A DNA stretch of 59,144 nucleotides from Zygnema cylindricum (GCA_037447655.1 JBBHKE010000182.1:1-59144), one strand, 5' to 3'; numbered from the stretch's first letter, positions 44,866 through 55,241 are shown. The notes: a model not told the origin generated them from the letters alone. Numbers and translations: made by a program.

Positions 44866-45140
44866 GCGTCGCAAATCTGACACGGTACTGTAGTAAGCTA
44901 TTTAATTCGCAAATCAAAGGGAACGCGACAAAGCGTCGCAAATCTGACACGATAGTACACTATTCATTTCGAAAATCTTAGGGAAAGCGACAAAGCGTCG
45001 CAAATCTGACACGATAGTACACTATTCATTTCGAAAATCTTAGGGAAAGCGACAAAGCGTCTCAAATCTGACACGGTAGTACAATATTTATTTCGCAAAT
45101 CTTAGGGAACGCGACAAAGCGTCGCAAATCTGACACAGTA
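44866..45140 (+). repeat. 62-bp tandem repeat inside family E MITE
   Basis: GCGTCGCAAATCTGACAC recurs at 44866, 44933, 44995, 45057 and 45119, spacing 67, 62, 62 and 62. A further partial unit resumes at 45361 after the nested MITE. Confidence 0.85.
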
Positions 45141-45360
45141 CACCGCCAATCGTTATTAGCGTGTAAATTTTTTTAGCGTATACGAATAATTAGCGTGGTT
45201 TACGCTAATTGGGAATTTGAAAATTTTCGAAGAAATCGTCTATTCCAATTAGGAATTAGGTTTTTTTTTTCAATTAGTGTGGATAATTCTATTTGAGAAT
45301 AATAATAAAAAAAAAGCGGGACGGAATTAGCGTACACAACGCTAATAACGATTGGCGGTG
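45141..45360. mobile_element. Tc1/mariner-like MITE (family M), copy 4, nested in family E
   Basis: 220 bp with perfect inverted ends beginning CACCGCCAATCGTTATTAGC. It is flanked by TA on each side (45139-45140, 45361-45362) and interrupts a 62-bp repeat unit whose sister copies read ACACGGTAGTACAC with a single TA. This directly proves a TA target duplication. Confidence 0.93.
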
Positions 45361-46472
45361 TAGTACACTATTTATTTCGCAAATCTTAGGGAACGCGACA
45401 AAGCGTCGCAAATCTGACACGGTAGTAACACTATTCATTTCGCAAATTTGAAGGAACGCGACAAATCGTAATTATTGGCTTATTCCGTCGTACATTGATT
45501 AATTTTGTACTTTTTTCGGTTACGGGCGGGCACGGTTAGTCACGAAAAATCAAGATTCGGTTAAATTTTTTTTTCGTAAACGACGGTCGGTTATCGGTTA
45601 ACAATTTTGGAGCGTGACAAAACTCGGTCGGGCGTCGGTTACTCAGATTTTGAAAAAAAAAAACGGTCGGTTTCGGGTATGTTTTTTTTTGACTTTTGCG
45701 ACCTCTGGTGTACGGTACTGTACTGTACCTTTACCAGTACATGACAAGTGGTACTGTATAAAATGAGCTGGAGTTGCACGTGCAATTTTTTTGGCACGTG
45801 TGAAACTTGAAGTGGCTGGCAACTCCACCAATTAGTTTTTGAACAAATAAAATCGAATCTGTTACCACTCCCATCTGTACGGTAACCTACTTTGTAATGC
45901 ATTCAGTTTTTTTGCGCGTGAAACTTTAGTCAGGGTCAACGACACAGAATACCTGTCAGATTTTCATCCTGAGTCAGCATGTGCAGAAAAATGTAATGAT
46001 GGAAAAATATGATCGAAAAATATGATCGAAAACGTTACATGACTTACCGTAGAAGACTGCCATTGTCGGGATCCACATGTCAGCTTACAGCCGATCGAAT
46101 CATTTGTACGGCTGGATATCTAACGAGCACAAAGCTTTAAAATAAATATGTCGTATTCGAAATGTAGTACGCATGTCTTCTGTCGTATCCTGTAACTCTT
46201 CCGTCCGAAGTCCGAACAGCTTAACATAACGGTTTTGTGGTTCCCACGCAAGCCTGCAAATAAAACGACAAAGAAATGTAATTTTATAGCTACGACTACG
46301 GAATCTTAATAACAAAATACAATCCACAAGAATGTTTGTCTTTTCTAGAAAATACAGGCAAGGTATACGCAGGCTATATTTGATTTGGATGTCATTGCCG
46401 TACAGATTGGGACAGGAAGACCAAACTAAAAGATCTGACGAAAGAAAATGACCGTGAAAAATCTAGACAAAT

Positions 46473-46925
46473 CATAGTTCAAAAGTAGGTGAAAGTAGGC
46501 CCGTACAATATGCCTATTGTAAGCAAAACATACAATATGACCTTAGGACCCATATTGTATTGGTCGCAAAATGAAAAAAAATAGTAACAGGGTTGAGTTG
46601 CACATCGATCGATAGAGAATTAAACGTCATGTCAAAATTTTGAAAATTATTCGGACAATTTTGTTTTGAGTGAGTCTTGAGTAAATTTTTATTTAAACCG
46701 TCAGATTCGGACAATCGGACGGCCGCTGATCAAAGTAGCGATCAAGAACATCACATGAAAAGCCAATAACACAACTAACGATAGGACTATCGTCAGATTT
46801 GGACGATCCGACGGTCGCTGATCAAAGAATAAAACTTAGAAGATCACATGAAAAGCCCATAAGACAACTTACGATAAAGGCGCCGACCAAAGGCCTACCA
46901 TAAAAACGCCTACTTTTGAACTATG
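46473..46925. mobile_element. hAT-type MITE, family B, copy 3
   Basis: Ends CATAGTTCAAAAGTAGG and CTACTTTTGAACTATG, with AGACAAAT repeated perfectly at 46465-46472 and 46926-46933. 453 bp. Confidence 0.92.
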
Positions 46926-46949
46926 AGACAAATAGGTTTCCGTGGTACA

Positions 46950-47165
46950 CAGTGTTGTTCAACTCATGCGATTTTTTCAAATTTTACAATGGAAACGTAT
47001 AATACGTGACAATTTTGAAATCGCAAAAAAACGTCTATTGTAAACCGAAACTGACAATTTACGGGGAAAGTACAATAATTTCCGTAATATGTACGGTTTT
47101 TTAAAGGAAATGCACGGAATTTGAGGAAAAGATACGTCGTAGTTATACTGTTCAGTGACCTGAAC
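46950..47165 (+). mobile_element. hAT-type MITE, family A, 3'-truncated copy
   Basis: CAGTGTTGTTCAACTC followed by family-A subterminal sequence (GCGATTTTTTC, GAAACGTATAATACGTGAC, AATTTACGG, GTACGG). No matching right end could be found. Confidence 0.6.
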
Positions 47166-48087
47166 ATAAAATATTGTTGTTCTATGACTACCGGTACAGG
47201 TGGAGTTGCAGCAGTAGTTGTAGAAGTAGACATGTTTTTTCAACAGAAGCTAACAAGAAACCTACCAAACAACATTTTTCAGAAAACAAGAATCCTACCA
47301 AACAGCAGTTTTCTGAACACTACAGAATCAGACTCACAACTCCAAATACAACCAAAATCAGCATACAATTAGATCACCATGCACACTGTCAATTCCGAAA
47401 TTGCAACATAAACGGTCCAGTAAACCATAAGATATGGAAGCTGGAAGTTTCCCAAAAACTGCCTCTAAGTTTCCATATTGTCAAAACTCGATGATACATT
47501 TTTTCTAAGTCCTAAACTTTATACACTGAGAGTATGCGTGATCTAACTAACTAATCAACAACTAAGACCTGGGGCTATCGTACTGCACTACAAAATGATA
47601 AGGTATCGAAATTCTATGTCATTGTACTTACGGTACTTTCAAAACCCTAATTTGCGCTACCCGTAATCTAAGTGACAAAACACTAAATTTAATGCGCTAA
47701 AAATCAAAACAATGTGATTCAAATATTTTCAGTTTCGACGTCGTACAACTAATACTGGTTTCGCTTAGTCATCTTCAGTCGCGACAGTTCACCCGATTGT
47801 TGTTCAGAAGTACGGTCCACCTAGGCGCGTACAGTTGTGCTTAGTCACTTGTGGTCCTCGCACGAATCTCGTCCGTCGACTCGATTCGTTACCAACGGTA
47901 CTCGTTATTCCGTACATGTAATTGTTCCCAAATGCGCGCTTTTAATTCCGCCCGTCCAATCTTGTGATTCCGCTCGTTTGATAATCAACGCGTGTATGTT
48001 GTTGTCGGCGCTCTTCGGGAATATCTGCACAAGCCTTAAATACCGACGCGTGTCCTTGTAGACGTACAACATACTCTGCTACTGTAA
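47166..48087. other. intergenic, nothing recognised
   Basis: No gene-like frame. Possibly includes the remains of a 5' flank of the elements that follow, but I could not identify an LTR. Confidence 0.35.
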
Positions 48088-48380
48088 CACTAATAAAGGT
48101 AAGTATTACAATTTGAACTAATCCATTTAAAACCTAGTCTAGTCAAAAACTCATCTAGCTTTAGGTTCCACATCCTAGGGGCCTGTTCCAGCCCATACAG
48201 TGATTTTAACAGTTTGCACACTAATTTCTCCTTTCCTTTTTATTCATATATTTCTGGTTGTTGCATATATATAATTTCTTCTAACTCTCTATGCAAAAAG
48301 GTTGTTTTGGCATCCATCAGATGGACTTTCATATTCTCAATTGCAACTAGACTTAGCTGAATTATAACAGTTGGAAATCT
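48088..48380 (-). pseudogene. Ty1/copia reverse transcriptase fragment
   Basis: On the minus strand: ENMKVHLMDAKTTFLHRELE, IYMQQPEIYE, a stop, then LVCKLLKSLYGLEQAPRMWN and LGFKWISSNCNTYLY. These are consecutive conserved blocks of copia RT up to just before the YVDD. The fragment ends abruptly where the plus-strand gypsy gag begins at about 48380, so it is a chimeric breakpoint. Confidence 0.8.
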
Positions 48381-49694
48381 TACAACCGGAGAGAAAGTGT
48401 AACAAGGTTCTTCGCGAGTTGGAAAACGTCCGAGTACAAAATGCTCAACTAAGTAACACCGTCGCAACCTTGGAATCTTGTCTTGGTGAACGACCTCATG
48501 GAAGCCTGGAGAGAGACTTAAAGAGACAGAAGTTAAAACTTCCCGATGAGTTTGACCCGGCCAGACACAAGAACCTTGATGCGTGATTATTCTCCCTTGC
48601 GAATTACCTTAAGAATTTCCCTATCCTGTCACATCGTGAGAAGATTCATTATGCGGGTGGTCTTCTAAAAGGGGCAGCGAGAGCATGGTGGAGGACAATG
48701 GTGGAACACGATGAAATATCGCCTGTTTGGACTCTTTTTATTCAACTGCTCTGTGACTCGTGGCAACCCGTTAACACAATTAAGGTGGGAAGGGATAAGA
48801 TCGTGATTTTGAAGCAACGTACCTCAAAATTGGAGTACACGCAACGGTTCTTGGAGTACAAAGTTCAAATACTCTCGATGACGGAGGAAGAAGCCGTGGA
48901 TGGTTACGTTAAGGGGCTTAAGGCCTCCATTCGGAGGGATGTGGAGCAATGGCTCGCTCGAGAAAGTACGACTCATAGCCTCTCGGTGATTATCCAATTT
49001 GCGGAACATACCGATTCGGTGGACTCCACCTTCCGTAGATCCTACCACTTTGGGTCAAGTAGCGGCGGGGGAGGTCGACGTGATGATGGTCCAACCCCAT
49101 AGAGCTCAGAGCAATTAATGAGGATAAAGAGGTGGTCAACGTGTTGTGGAAGAAGAAGAAGACTACCAAGGCCAAGACCAATAACTTGTCCCGCGAGGAG
49201 CTCCAACAGAGGAAGCAAAATGGCATATGTTTCAAGTGCGGTTCCCCGGATCATATGGCCCGAGAATGCCCAAAAAAGGGAGTTTCTAAGAAGGGCAAGC
49301 TAAACGTCATGAGGTTAGCTGGTGAAGGGGGAGATCAATTGATATTTCGAGGTCGAATCGGAGTGAGCGCAGCTAGCTTCATGGTGGACTCCGGCGCATT
49401 GGGGAACTTCATCAATGAGGTGATAGTGAAAAAGTTGAAACTTCCTCTCGTGGTGCTAACGGATCGTCAATCGGTGCAATTGGCCGACGAAAATTCCATA
49501 TCCATTACTCATTGTACTCCGAGGTTACGCGTCGAAATTGGGAAGTTCCACTGCTTAGACACTCATCATGTATTACCGCTTGGAGACCATGAAGTAATCT
49601 TGGGGAAACCTTGGCTGCAAAAGTGGAACTCGACAATCGATTCGAGAAGACGCCACATGAGAGTTAGGAAAGGTGAAAAAGAATTTGAGGTAAA
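48381..49694 (+). pseudogene. gypsy-2 gag, zinc knuckle and protease
   Basis: Begins with a coiled-coil-like segment (VLRELENVRVQNAQLSNTVA), then capsid DEFDPARHKNLDA, a stop near 48584, GGLLKGAARAWWRTMVEHDE, and SKLEYTQRFLEYK. A stop near 49100 separates it from the frame with CFKCGSPDHMAREC, a complete CCHC knuckle, and the protease FMVDSGALGNFINEVIVKK (Asp-Ser-Gly intact) through VILGKPWLQKWNSTID. The frame is cut at 49694 by the LTR insertion and resumes in phase at 55242. Confidence 0.85.
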
Positions 49695-50139
49695 TGAAAC
49701 TCTGAGACCTCCATTGGCCCTCAGAGTAAGCAGATCCAAAAAGAAGCTAATATAGATAGTGCCGACTCCAAGTTGATATAAACCCAAATGACTGACCCCT
49801 TGACAGTCAGAACCCCAAAATATATTCACCCCTGTGAAATAACACTTTCTGTGTGCTCAGTTCCACCACAGAATGCAAAGTTTGAATATGAGATTTGGAC
49901 ACATTCACCCACTTTGAATTTCCCTTCAATATAGAGCCACCATGGCAGACAAAAACTCTGACCGACTACACCCTAGTGTAGCATGGAATCCCCTGAGCCC
50001 GCAGCAAAAAGAATCACTGAAAATGGTAAAGTAAATTAATAGTTATGGCTGGCCAAAGTTTGCCATTTATACAAGGTGCTCTCTGGGAGAGGCAGCTACT
50101 TACCCAAAATTTTCTAAGTCCTATTCCCTCTCTAAAACT

Positions 50140-51322
50140 TGTTGATATTTGTGTATTTTCTAGGTCTGCAATAGGATAGAAAAACGGCAGAGGCAGTCTG
50201 CCTCTAACTCCCCTCTCCAAGCCCCCACAGTTGTTGTAGTCACTGAAGGCTGGATAGGGAGCTAGAGCCATGGCTGCCTAAGCTCTCTAGAGAAGACAGG
50301 GGGTAAATTAGTAATACTTACCAAAAGGTATTTGACGGACCCAGGAATTGATCCTGGTACCTACCGTTCGTCAATTCGACATTAGCCGGTAACTTTATCC
50401 ATTTAGACTAGAGCTGGTATTACGACGTATGGGGTTTGATAATTATTTAGATAGTTACACGTAGACTAGTTCATTTAACTGGAAATATATACGTATTGCA
50501 TAGATACAGTTATGTATAGTACGGAGTACAGATTTATTAATTGAAACGGATACCGTGCATTTGGTTCGACCGCGAAACAAATACCGCGCGTCTATTTTCA
50601 ACGGCTAGCAATATAGCCGGATTTAATCGGACGGCCACGATAGGCGCCGCGATCGCGGGATATGTACTTTTGGCGGTTTGCGGTCATCGCCACATAGGAT
50701 GACACATGGCACGTCAACATTGGATTGAGGCGACACCGGAGATTACGGGAACAAATAGATATATGACATGTGTTGACATTTCAGCCATATCGTACGATTG
50801 TCGTACAGAGAGTACACCGGCACCTGTACTTATCTTTACGGTACAGTGATGTGATTGGTGTCGTACGTCAGTAGATAGGGTCTTAGAGTGAGAATAGGAC
50901 TTAGAATTTTTTGAGTAGCTAGTCGCCTCTTCCAGAGAGCATCTTGTATAAATGGCAAACTTTGGGCAGCCATAACTATCAATTTACTTGACCATTTTCA
51001 GTGATTCTTTTTGCTGCGGACTCAGGGGAGTCCAGGCTACACAGGGGTGTAGTCGGTCAAGGTTTTTGTCTGCCAGGGTGGCTGCATTTCTAAGGGAAAG
51101 TCAAAGTGGGTGAATGTTTCCAAATCTCATATTCTAACTTTGCATTCTGTGGTGGAACTGAGCACACAGAAAGTGTTATTACACAGGGGTGAATCTATAT
51201 TGGGATTGTGACTGTAAAGGGGTCAGTCATTTGGGTTTATATTAACTTGGAGTCGGCACTATCTAGATTAGCTTCTTTTGGATCTGCATACTCTGAGGGC
51301 CAATGGAGGTCTCAAAGTTTCA
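50140..51322 (+). repeat. 5' LTR of copia-2
   Basis: TGTTGATATTTG to AAAGTTTCA, 1183 bp. Contains ATCTTGTATAAATGG (50941-50955), a good TATA-box candidate for the element promoter, and the antisense hairpin at 50332-50374. Confidence 0.92.
50332..50374 (-). other. conserved two-tier hairpin in copia-2 5' LTR
   Basis: Outer stem TTGACGGAC/GTTCGTCAA (one G-T or mismatch position) and inner CCAGG/CCTGG around AATTGAT, repeated at 53494-53536 in the 3' LTR. Confidence 0.6.
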
Positions 51323-51338
51323 GGTTATGGGCCCACCA
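51323..51338 (+). other. primer binding site of copia-2, half-tRNA (initiator Met anticodon) type
   Basis: GGTTATGGGCCCACCA follows the 5' LTR without a gap. It is the complement of the anticodon stem-loop of plant initiator tRNA-Met (TGGTGGGCCCATAACC), not of its 3' end. Known of the family: Drosophila copia and yeast Ty5 prime from such internally cleaved tRNA-Met. Confidence 0.85.
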
Positions 51339-51593
51339 TCTAGGGTGCCTATGTTTGATAGAACAGGCTTCACGTATTGGGCGTTTACAATGGAGGGATT
51401 GCTTTTCGAGAAGCACTAATGGGGAATTGTTGCGGGACAAGTGAGATGTCCGCCACCTAGCTTTGGAGGAGCTTACCACGGAGAATCATCTGAGACTGCC
51501 CAGAATATCATCCGGAGTTAAGATGCAACGGAAGGTGAAGGGAAAAACCTTTCCGTGGATGGGGAAATAGGGGAGAAGGAAAAAGGGACACCT

Positions 51594-53273
51594 ATGGTGA
51601 GGGGAGCTAGGCTCTCAGCTATGGTACCACATGTAGGGATTAAAACTGAAGAAAATGACACAAAAATATGGGAATACAAAAACACTATAGCAAAACATCT
51701 CATACTTAGATATGTGTCTATGTCGATAGCTATCACTCTTTTAAGTCTAACCAAGTCTTCAGAGATATGGGAAGCACTAACTCAGATTTATAAGAGTGAG
51801 ACTATTCAGAGGCAGCAATTAGTAAAACAGGAAATAGATGCCTACGTTTATAAAGGCGGTAGCATGATAGAGTTTTGCAATGATATTGCTGCGTTATATG
51901 TTGAGCTTACTAGTGCGGGATATGTAGAATCTGAGGAGAGTAAGATTAATACACTAATTATGAAACTCCCAGATGAGTACGAAAACATAATTTGTCGTAT
52001 GCAGGCAATGGATAGCTCCTCATGGACTTGGAGCTTTACCATGGGGATAATTCTTGTGAGGGAAAGCACTTTGGAGCTTCGTAGGGGAAAGGACAGGGTC
52101 AATGCATTTTCAGCTGGTGGCGATTGGCGAAAGCGTGATGAGAGGAACGTCGGTGATGAGCGGAAGCGTGATGAGAAGAACGGTGGTGACGAGCGGAAGC
52201 GTGATGAGAGAAAGAAAGACAAAGGTAAACCTTATCGGAAATTTGGTGGAAAGAGAGGGAGAGGAAAAGGCAGGGGAGCTTTGAAAAAAGGGGTTAGCTT
52301 CTTTTGTAGGGAACCGGGTCATTACATGGAGGAATGCCCTTGTTTGGAAAAACTTAGAAGTTGGAATGTGGATGAGGAGGAAGAAGGGGAAGAGGAGAAA
52401 GAGGATGAAGATATTTTAGAGCTTCTCCGGATTAGTAGTATGGGGAAGAAAGAAAAGCACACAGTAATTGCACGAAGGCGACAGTGTGCTTTTGGAGGTA
52501 TAAGGGAAGTAAAGAGAGAGGAGGTACTTGAGGATGTCGAGGAGTGTAGAGTGTATGACTTAGAAATGAGAAAGTCAGTTCTAGGATCCATAAGTGAAAA
52601 CGGGAAAGATAAAATTAATCAGGATAATTTTATAGATAATAGGGAAACAGAAAAGTGGTCGGAAAGGGAGACTTCAACGGATTCCGAGGAAAGGGGAGAA
52701 GTGAAACTCGAAGAGGTTTCAAAGGATAGGGGAGAAGAGAAATATTTGATAAGAGGTTTAGGGGAGAAGAAATATTTATTGGGAATTAAATTAGAAAGTA
52801 ATAGTGGAAAGAATTCCATGGGAGAGATTGAGGGAAGTTCAGAAAATGGGGTAATTATCATGGATAAAAATATGAGTACGAAAGATGTAGATCTTATGAA
52901 GAACTTAGTGGGGACTAGTGTTTTTTGGGAATATTTCGGGGTGGATGGATTTGACATCACTACTTGGTGTGACGTCACTTGTGAAGATGTGCCTGTAAAA
53001 GGGTTAGCATCTGGGTGTATGTTGCAGATTGGAGATGGGGATGGCTGTTTGGATCGCAAGAGGGAAATCGGTTTGTGTGTGATGAGGTGGATAACATCTT
53101 TGCTCGGATTTATGAAAAGTGGGATGTTAAATAAAATGTGTGATGAAATTATTATTTCAGTTCATTTAATGCACTGTGTTAAATACTTAAGTTTTATGAA
53201 AAGAAAAGGAAAAAGGAAAAAGAAAAAGAAAAAGAAGAGGGGGTGTATGTATACTTTTTTTTGTGGAAGTTGA
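51594..53273 (+). CDS. copia-2 Gag fused in frame to remnants of pol
   Basis: The frame is open from 51522; the first ATG is 51594, giving 559 residues. N-terminal two-fifths is copia Gag (SSEIWEALTQIYKSE, YKGGSMIEFCNDIAALY, IMKLPDEYENIICRMQ), then a Lys/Arg-rich stretch with a 30-bp repeat (RKRDE..GDE, 52125-52215) and a knuckle FFCREPGHYMEEC whose first Cys is Ser. After QCAFGG the protease, integrase and most of RT are missing. Only LGEKKYLLGIK (RT end) and FDITTWCDVTCEDVPVKG (RNase H start, catalytic SDAS changed to CDVT) remain, followed by a Lys-rich end. No stop or frameshift interrupts the fusion. It could form particles but has no enzymatic activity. Confidence 0.82.
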   Translation: MVRGARLSAMVPHVGIKTEENDTKIWEYKNTIAKHLILRYVSMSIAITLLSLTKSSEIWEALTQIYKSETIQRQQLVKQEIDAYVYKGGSMIEFCNDIAALYVELTSAGYVESEESKINTLIMKLPDEYENIICRMQAMDSSSWTWSFTMGIILVRESTLELRRGKDRVNAFSAGGDWRKRDERNVGDERKRDEKNGGDERKRDERKKDKGKPYRKFGGKRGRGKGRGALKKGVSFFCREPGHYMEECPCLEKLRSWNVDEEEEGEEEKEDEDILELLRISSMGKKEKHTVIARRRQCAFGGIREVKREEVLEDVEECRVYDLEMRKSVLGSISENGKDKINQDNFIDNRETEKWSERETSTDSEERGEVKLEEVSKDRGEEKYLIRGLGEKKYLLGIKLESNSGKNSMGEIEGSSENGVIIMDKNMSTKDVDLMKNLVGTSVFWEYFGVDGFDITTWCDVTCEDVPVKGLASGCMLQIGDGDGCLDRKREIGLCVMRWITSLLGFMKSGMLNKMCDEIIISVHLMHCVKYLSFMKRKGKRKKKKKKKRGCMYTFFCGS

Positions 53274-53287
53274 AAGGGAAAAGAATA

Positions 53288-53301
53288 GAAAATAAGGGGA
53301 G
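53288..53301 (+). other. polypurine tract of copia-2
   Basis: GAAAATAAGGGGAG directly precedes the 3' LTR start TGTTGATATTTG. Confidence 0.85.
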
Positions 53302-54484
53302 TGTTGATATTTGTGTATTTTCTAGGTCTGTAATAGGATAGAAAAAGGGCAGAGGCAGTCTGCCTCTAACTCCCCTCTCGAAGCCCCCACAGTTGTTGTA
53401 GTCACTAAAGGCTAGATAGGGAGCTAGAGCCATGGCTGCCTAAGCTCTCTAGAGAAGACAGGGGGTAAATTAGTAATACTTACCAAAAGGTATTTGACGG
53501 ACCCAGGAATTGATCCTGGTACCTACCGTTCGTCAATTCGACATTAGCCGGTAACTTTATCCATTTAGACTAGAGCTGGTATTACGACGTATGGGGTTTG
53601 ATAATTATTTAAATAGTTACACGTAGACTAGTTCATTTAACTGGAAATATATACGTATTGCATAGATACAGTTATGTATAGTACGGAGTACAGATTTATT
53701 AATTGAAACGGATACCGCGCATTTGGTTCGACCGCGAAACAAATACCGCGCGTCTATTTTCAACGGCTAGCAATATAGCCGGATTTAATCGGACGGCCAC
53801 GATAGGCGCCGCGATCGCGGGATATGTACTTTTGGCGGTTTGCGGTCATCGCCACATAGGATGACACATGGCACGTCAACATTGGATTGAGGCGACACCG
53901 GAGATTACGGGAACAAATAGATATATGACATGTGTTGACATTTCAGCCATATCGTACGATTGTCGTACAGAGAGTACACCGGCACCTGTACTTATCTTTA
54001 CGGTACAGTGATGTGATTGGTGCCGTACGTCAGTAGATAGGGTCTTAGAGTGAGAATAGGACTTAGAATTTTTTGAGTAGCTAGTCGCCTCTTCCAGAGA
54101 GCATCTTGTATAAATGGCAAACTTTGGGCAGCCATAACTATCAATTTACTTGACCATTTTCAGTGATTCTTTTTGCTGCGGACTTAAGGGAGTCCAGGCT
54201 ACATAGAGGTGTAGTCGGTCAGAGTTTTTGTCTACCAGGGTGGCTGCATTTCTAAGGGAAAGTCAAAGTGGGTGAATGTTTCCAAATCTCATATTCTAAC
54301 TTTGCATTCTGTGGTGGAACTGAGCACACAGAAAGTGTTATTTCACAGGGGTGAATCTATATTGGGATTGTGACTGTAAAGGGGTCAGCCATTTGGGTTT
54401 ATATTAACTTGGAGTCGGCACTATCTAGATTAGCTTCTTTTGGATCTGCATACTCTGAGGGCCAATGGAGGTCTCAGAGTTTCA
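53302..54484 (+). repeat. 3' LTR of copia-2
   Basis: 1183 bp, the same length as the 5' LTR, differing at scattered sites such as 54183-54245. Ends GAGTTTCA directly before AAACT. Confidence 0.92.
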
Positions 54485-54987
54485 AAACTCTATCTACTGA
54501 AGTACGGCACCAATCAAATTAGTGTGTCGTACAGAAAAGTACAGGTGCCGGTGTGCTTTCTGTACGGCCATTGTACAACATGGCCAATATGTCGACACGT
54601 GTCATAGCCGGATTTGTTACCGCAATCTCCGGAGTCGCCGCAATCCAGCATTGTCGCGCCACGTGTCACATGACGTGGCGGTGATTGAAAAACGCCAAAA
54701 GTACATAATCCGTGATCGCGGCGCCTATCGTGGCCGTCCGATCAAGCCGGATACAATTGTAGCCGTTGAAAATATACGTGCGATATTTGTTTCGCGTTCG
54801 AAACAAATGCGCGGTATCCGTTTCATAAAATACATTAAATCGTACTCCGTACTATACAAAACTGTATCTATGCATTACGTATCTATTCCCGTTAGACGAA
54901 CTAGTCTACGTGCACATATATAAATATCTGTCAAACCTATCGTACCCTAGCACTGTAATTAGACTTGTTGGAAAAAGCGAACAGCTA

Positions 54988-55034
54988 GTGTGACGGACGA
55001 TAGGTACCTGGATCAAACTCTGGGTCCGTCACAC
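54988..55034 (+). other. perfect 11-bp-stem hairpin in inverted solo LTR
   Basis: GTGTGACGGAC (54988-54998) and GTCCGTCACAC (55024-55034) are exact inverted complements around a 25-base loop that includes a B-box-like TGGATCAAACTC. It is the sense-strand view of the LTR hairpin. Confidence 0.65.
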
Positions 55035-55241
55035 CTTTTAGATAACTCTATTAAGAATTGCCTTCCTGTCGGTTTTGGACAGCCTAGGCAGCCATGGATC
55101 TAACTCCTCTTCAAGTCTTTAGTGACTGCGACAAGTGTGGGGACTTGAGTGAAGAGTTAGAGGTAGGTTGTCAGTGTCCCTTTTTTGCCTTTTTATTTTA
55201 CAATCTCTAGACCTAGAAAATACTTAAATTTCAACAGTAAA

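Larger units (their letters stand above)
44611..45707. mobile_element. hAT-type MITE, family E (CAGAGGTCGCAAA ends)
   Basis: Inverted ends CAGAGGTCGCAAA / TTTTGCGACCTCTG and a perfect 8-bp duplication GTGTACGG (44603-44610, 45708-45715). Subterminal zones are full of CGGTCGGTTA/TAACCGACCG words. The interior holds a 62-bp tandem array and a nested Tc1/mariner-like MITE. No transposase. Confidence 0.9.
50140..54484 (+). mobile_element. non-autonomous Ty1/copia element (copia-2), structurally complete
   Basis: 4345 bp: two 1183-bp LTRs (50140-51322, 53302-54484), primer site at 51323, one long open frame, polypurine tract, and a perfect duplication AAACT (50135-50139, 54485-54489). The LTRs differ at about 20 positions by eye (about 98% identical), so this is a recent insertion. 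The internal region is only 1979 bp and lacks protease, integrase core and a usable RT, so it must rely on enzymes from a related element. Confidence 0.93.
49695..55236 (-). repeat. inverted solo LTR of the copia-2 family, split by copia-2
   Basis: Reverse complement of the copia-2 LTR in two parts, 49695-50139 and 54485-55236. Starts TGAAACTCTGAGACC and ends AAATTTCAACA. GTAAA flanks it at 49690-49694 and 55237-55241. Its only interior interruption is copia-2, so a family member inserted into an LTR of its own family. Confidence 0.9.

Noticed and set aside
44866-45140. CRISPR-like array
   Set aside because: The 62-bp units are directly tandem without spacers and lie in a hAT MITE of a eukaryote.
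52619-53059. 146-codon minus-strand Ser/Pro-rich frame
   Set aside because: Antisense shadow of the copia-2 gag-led frame, whose codon content fits copia homology.
54522-54923. 133-codon plus-strand frame
   Set aside because: It is entirely inside the inverted solo LTR and uses no recognisable protein motif.
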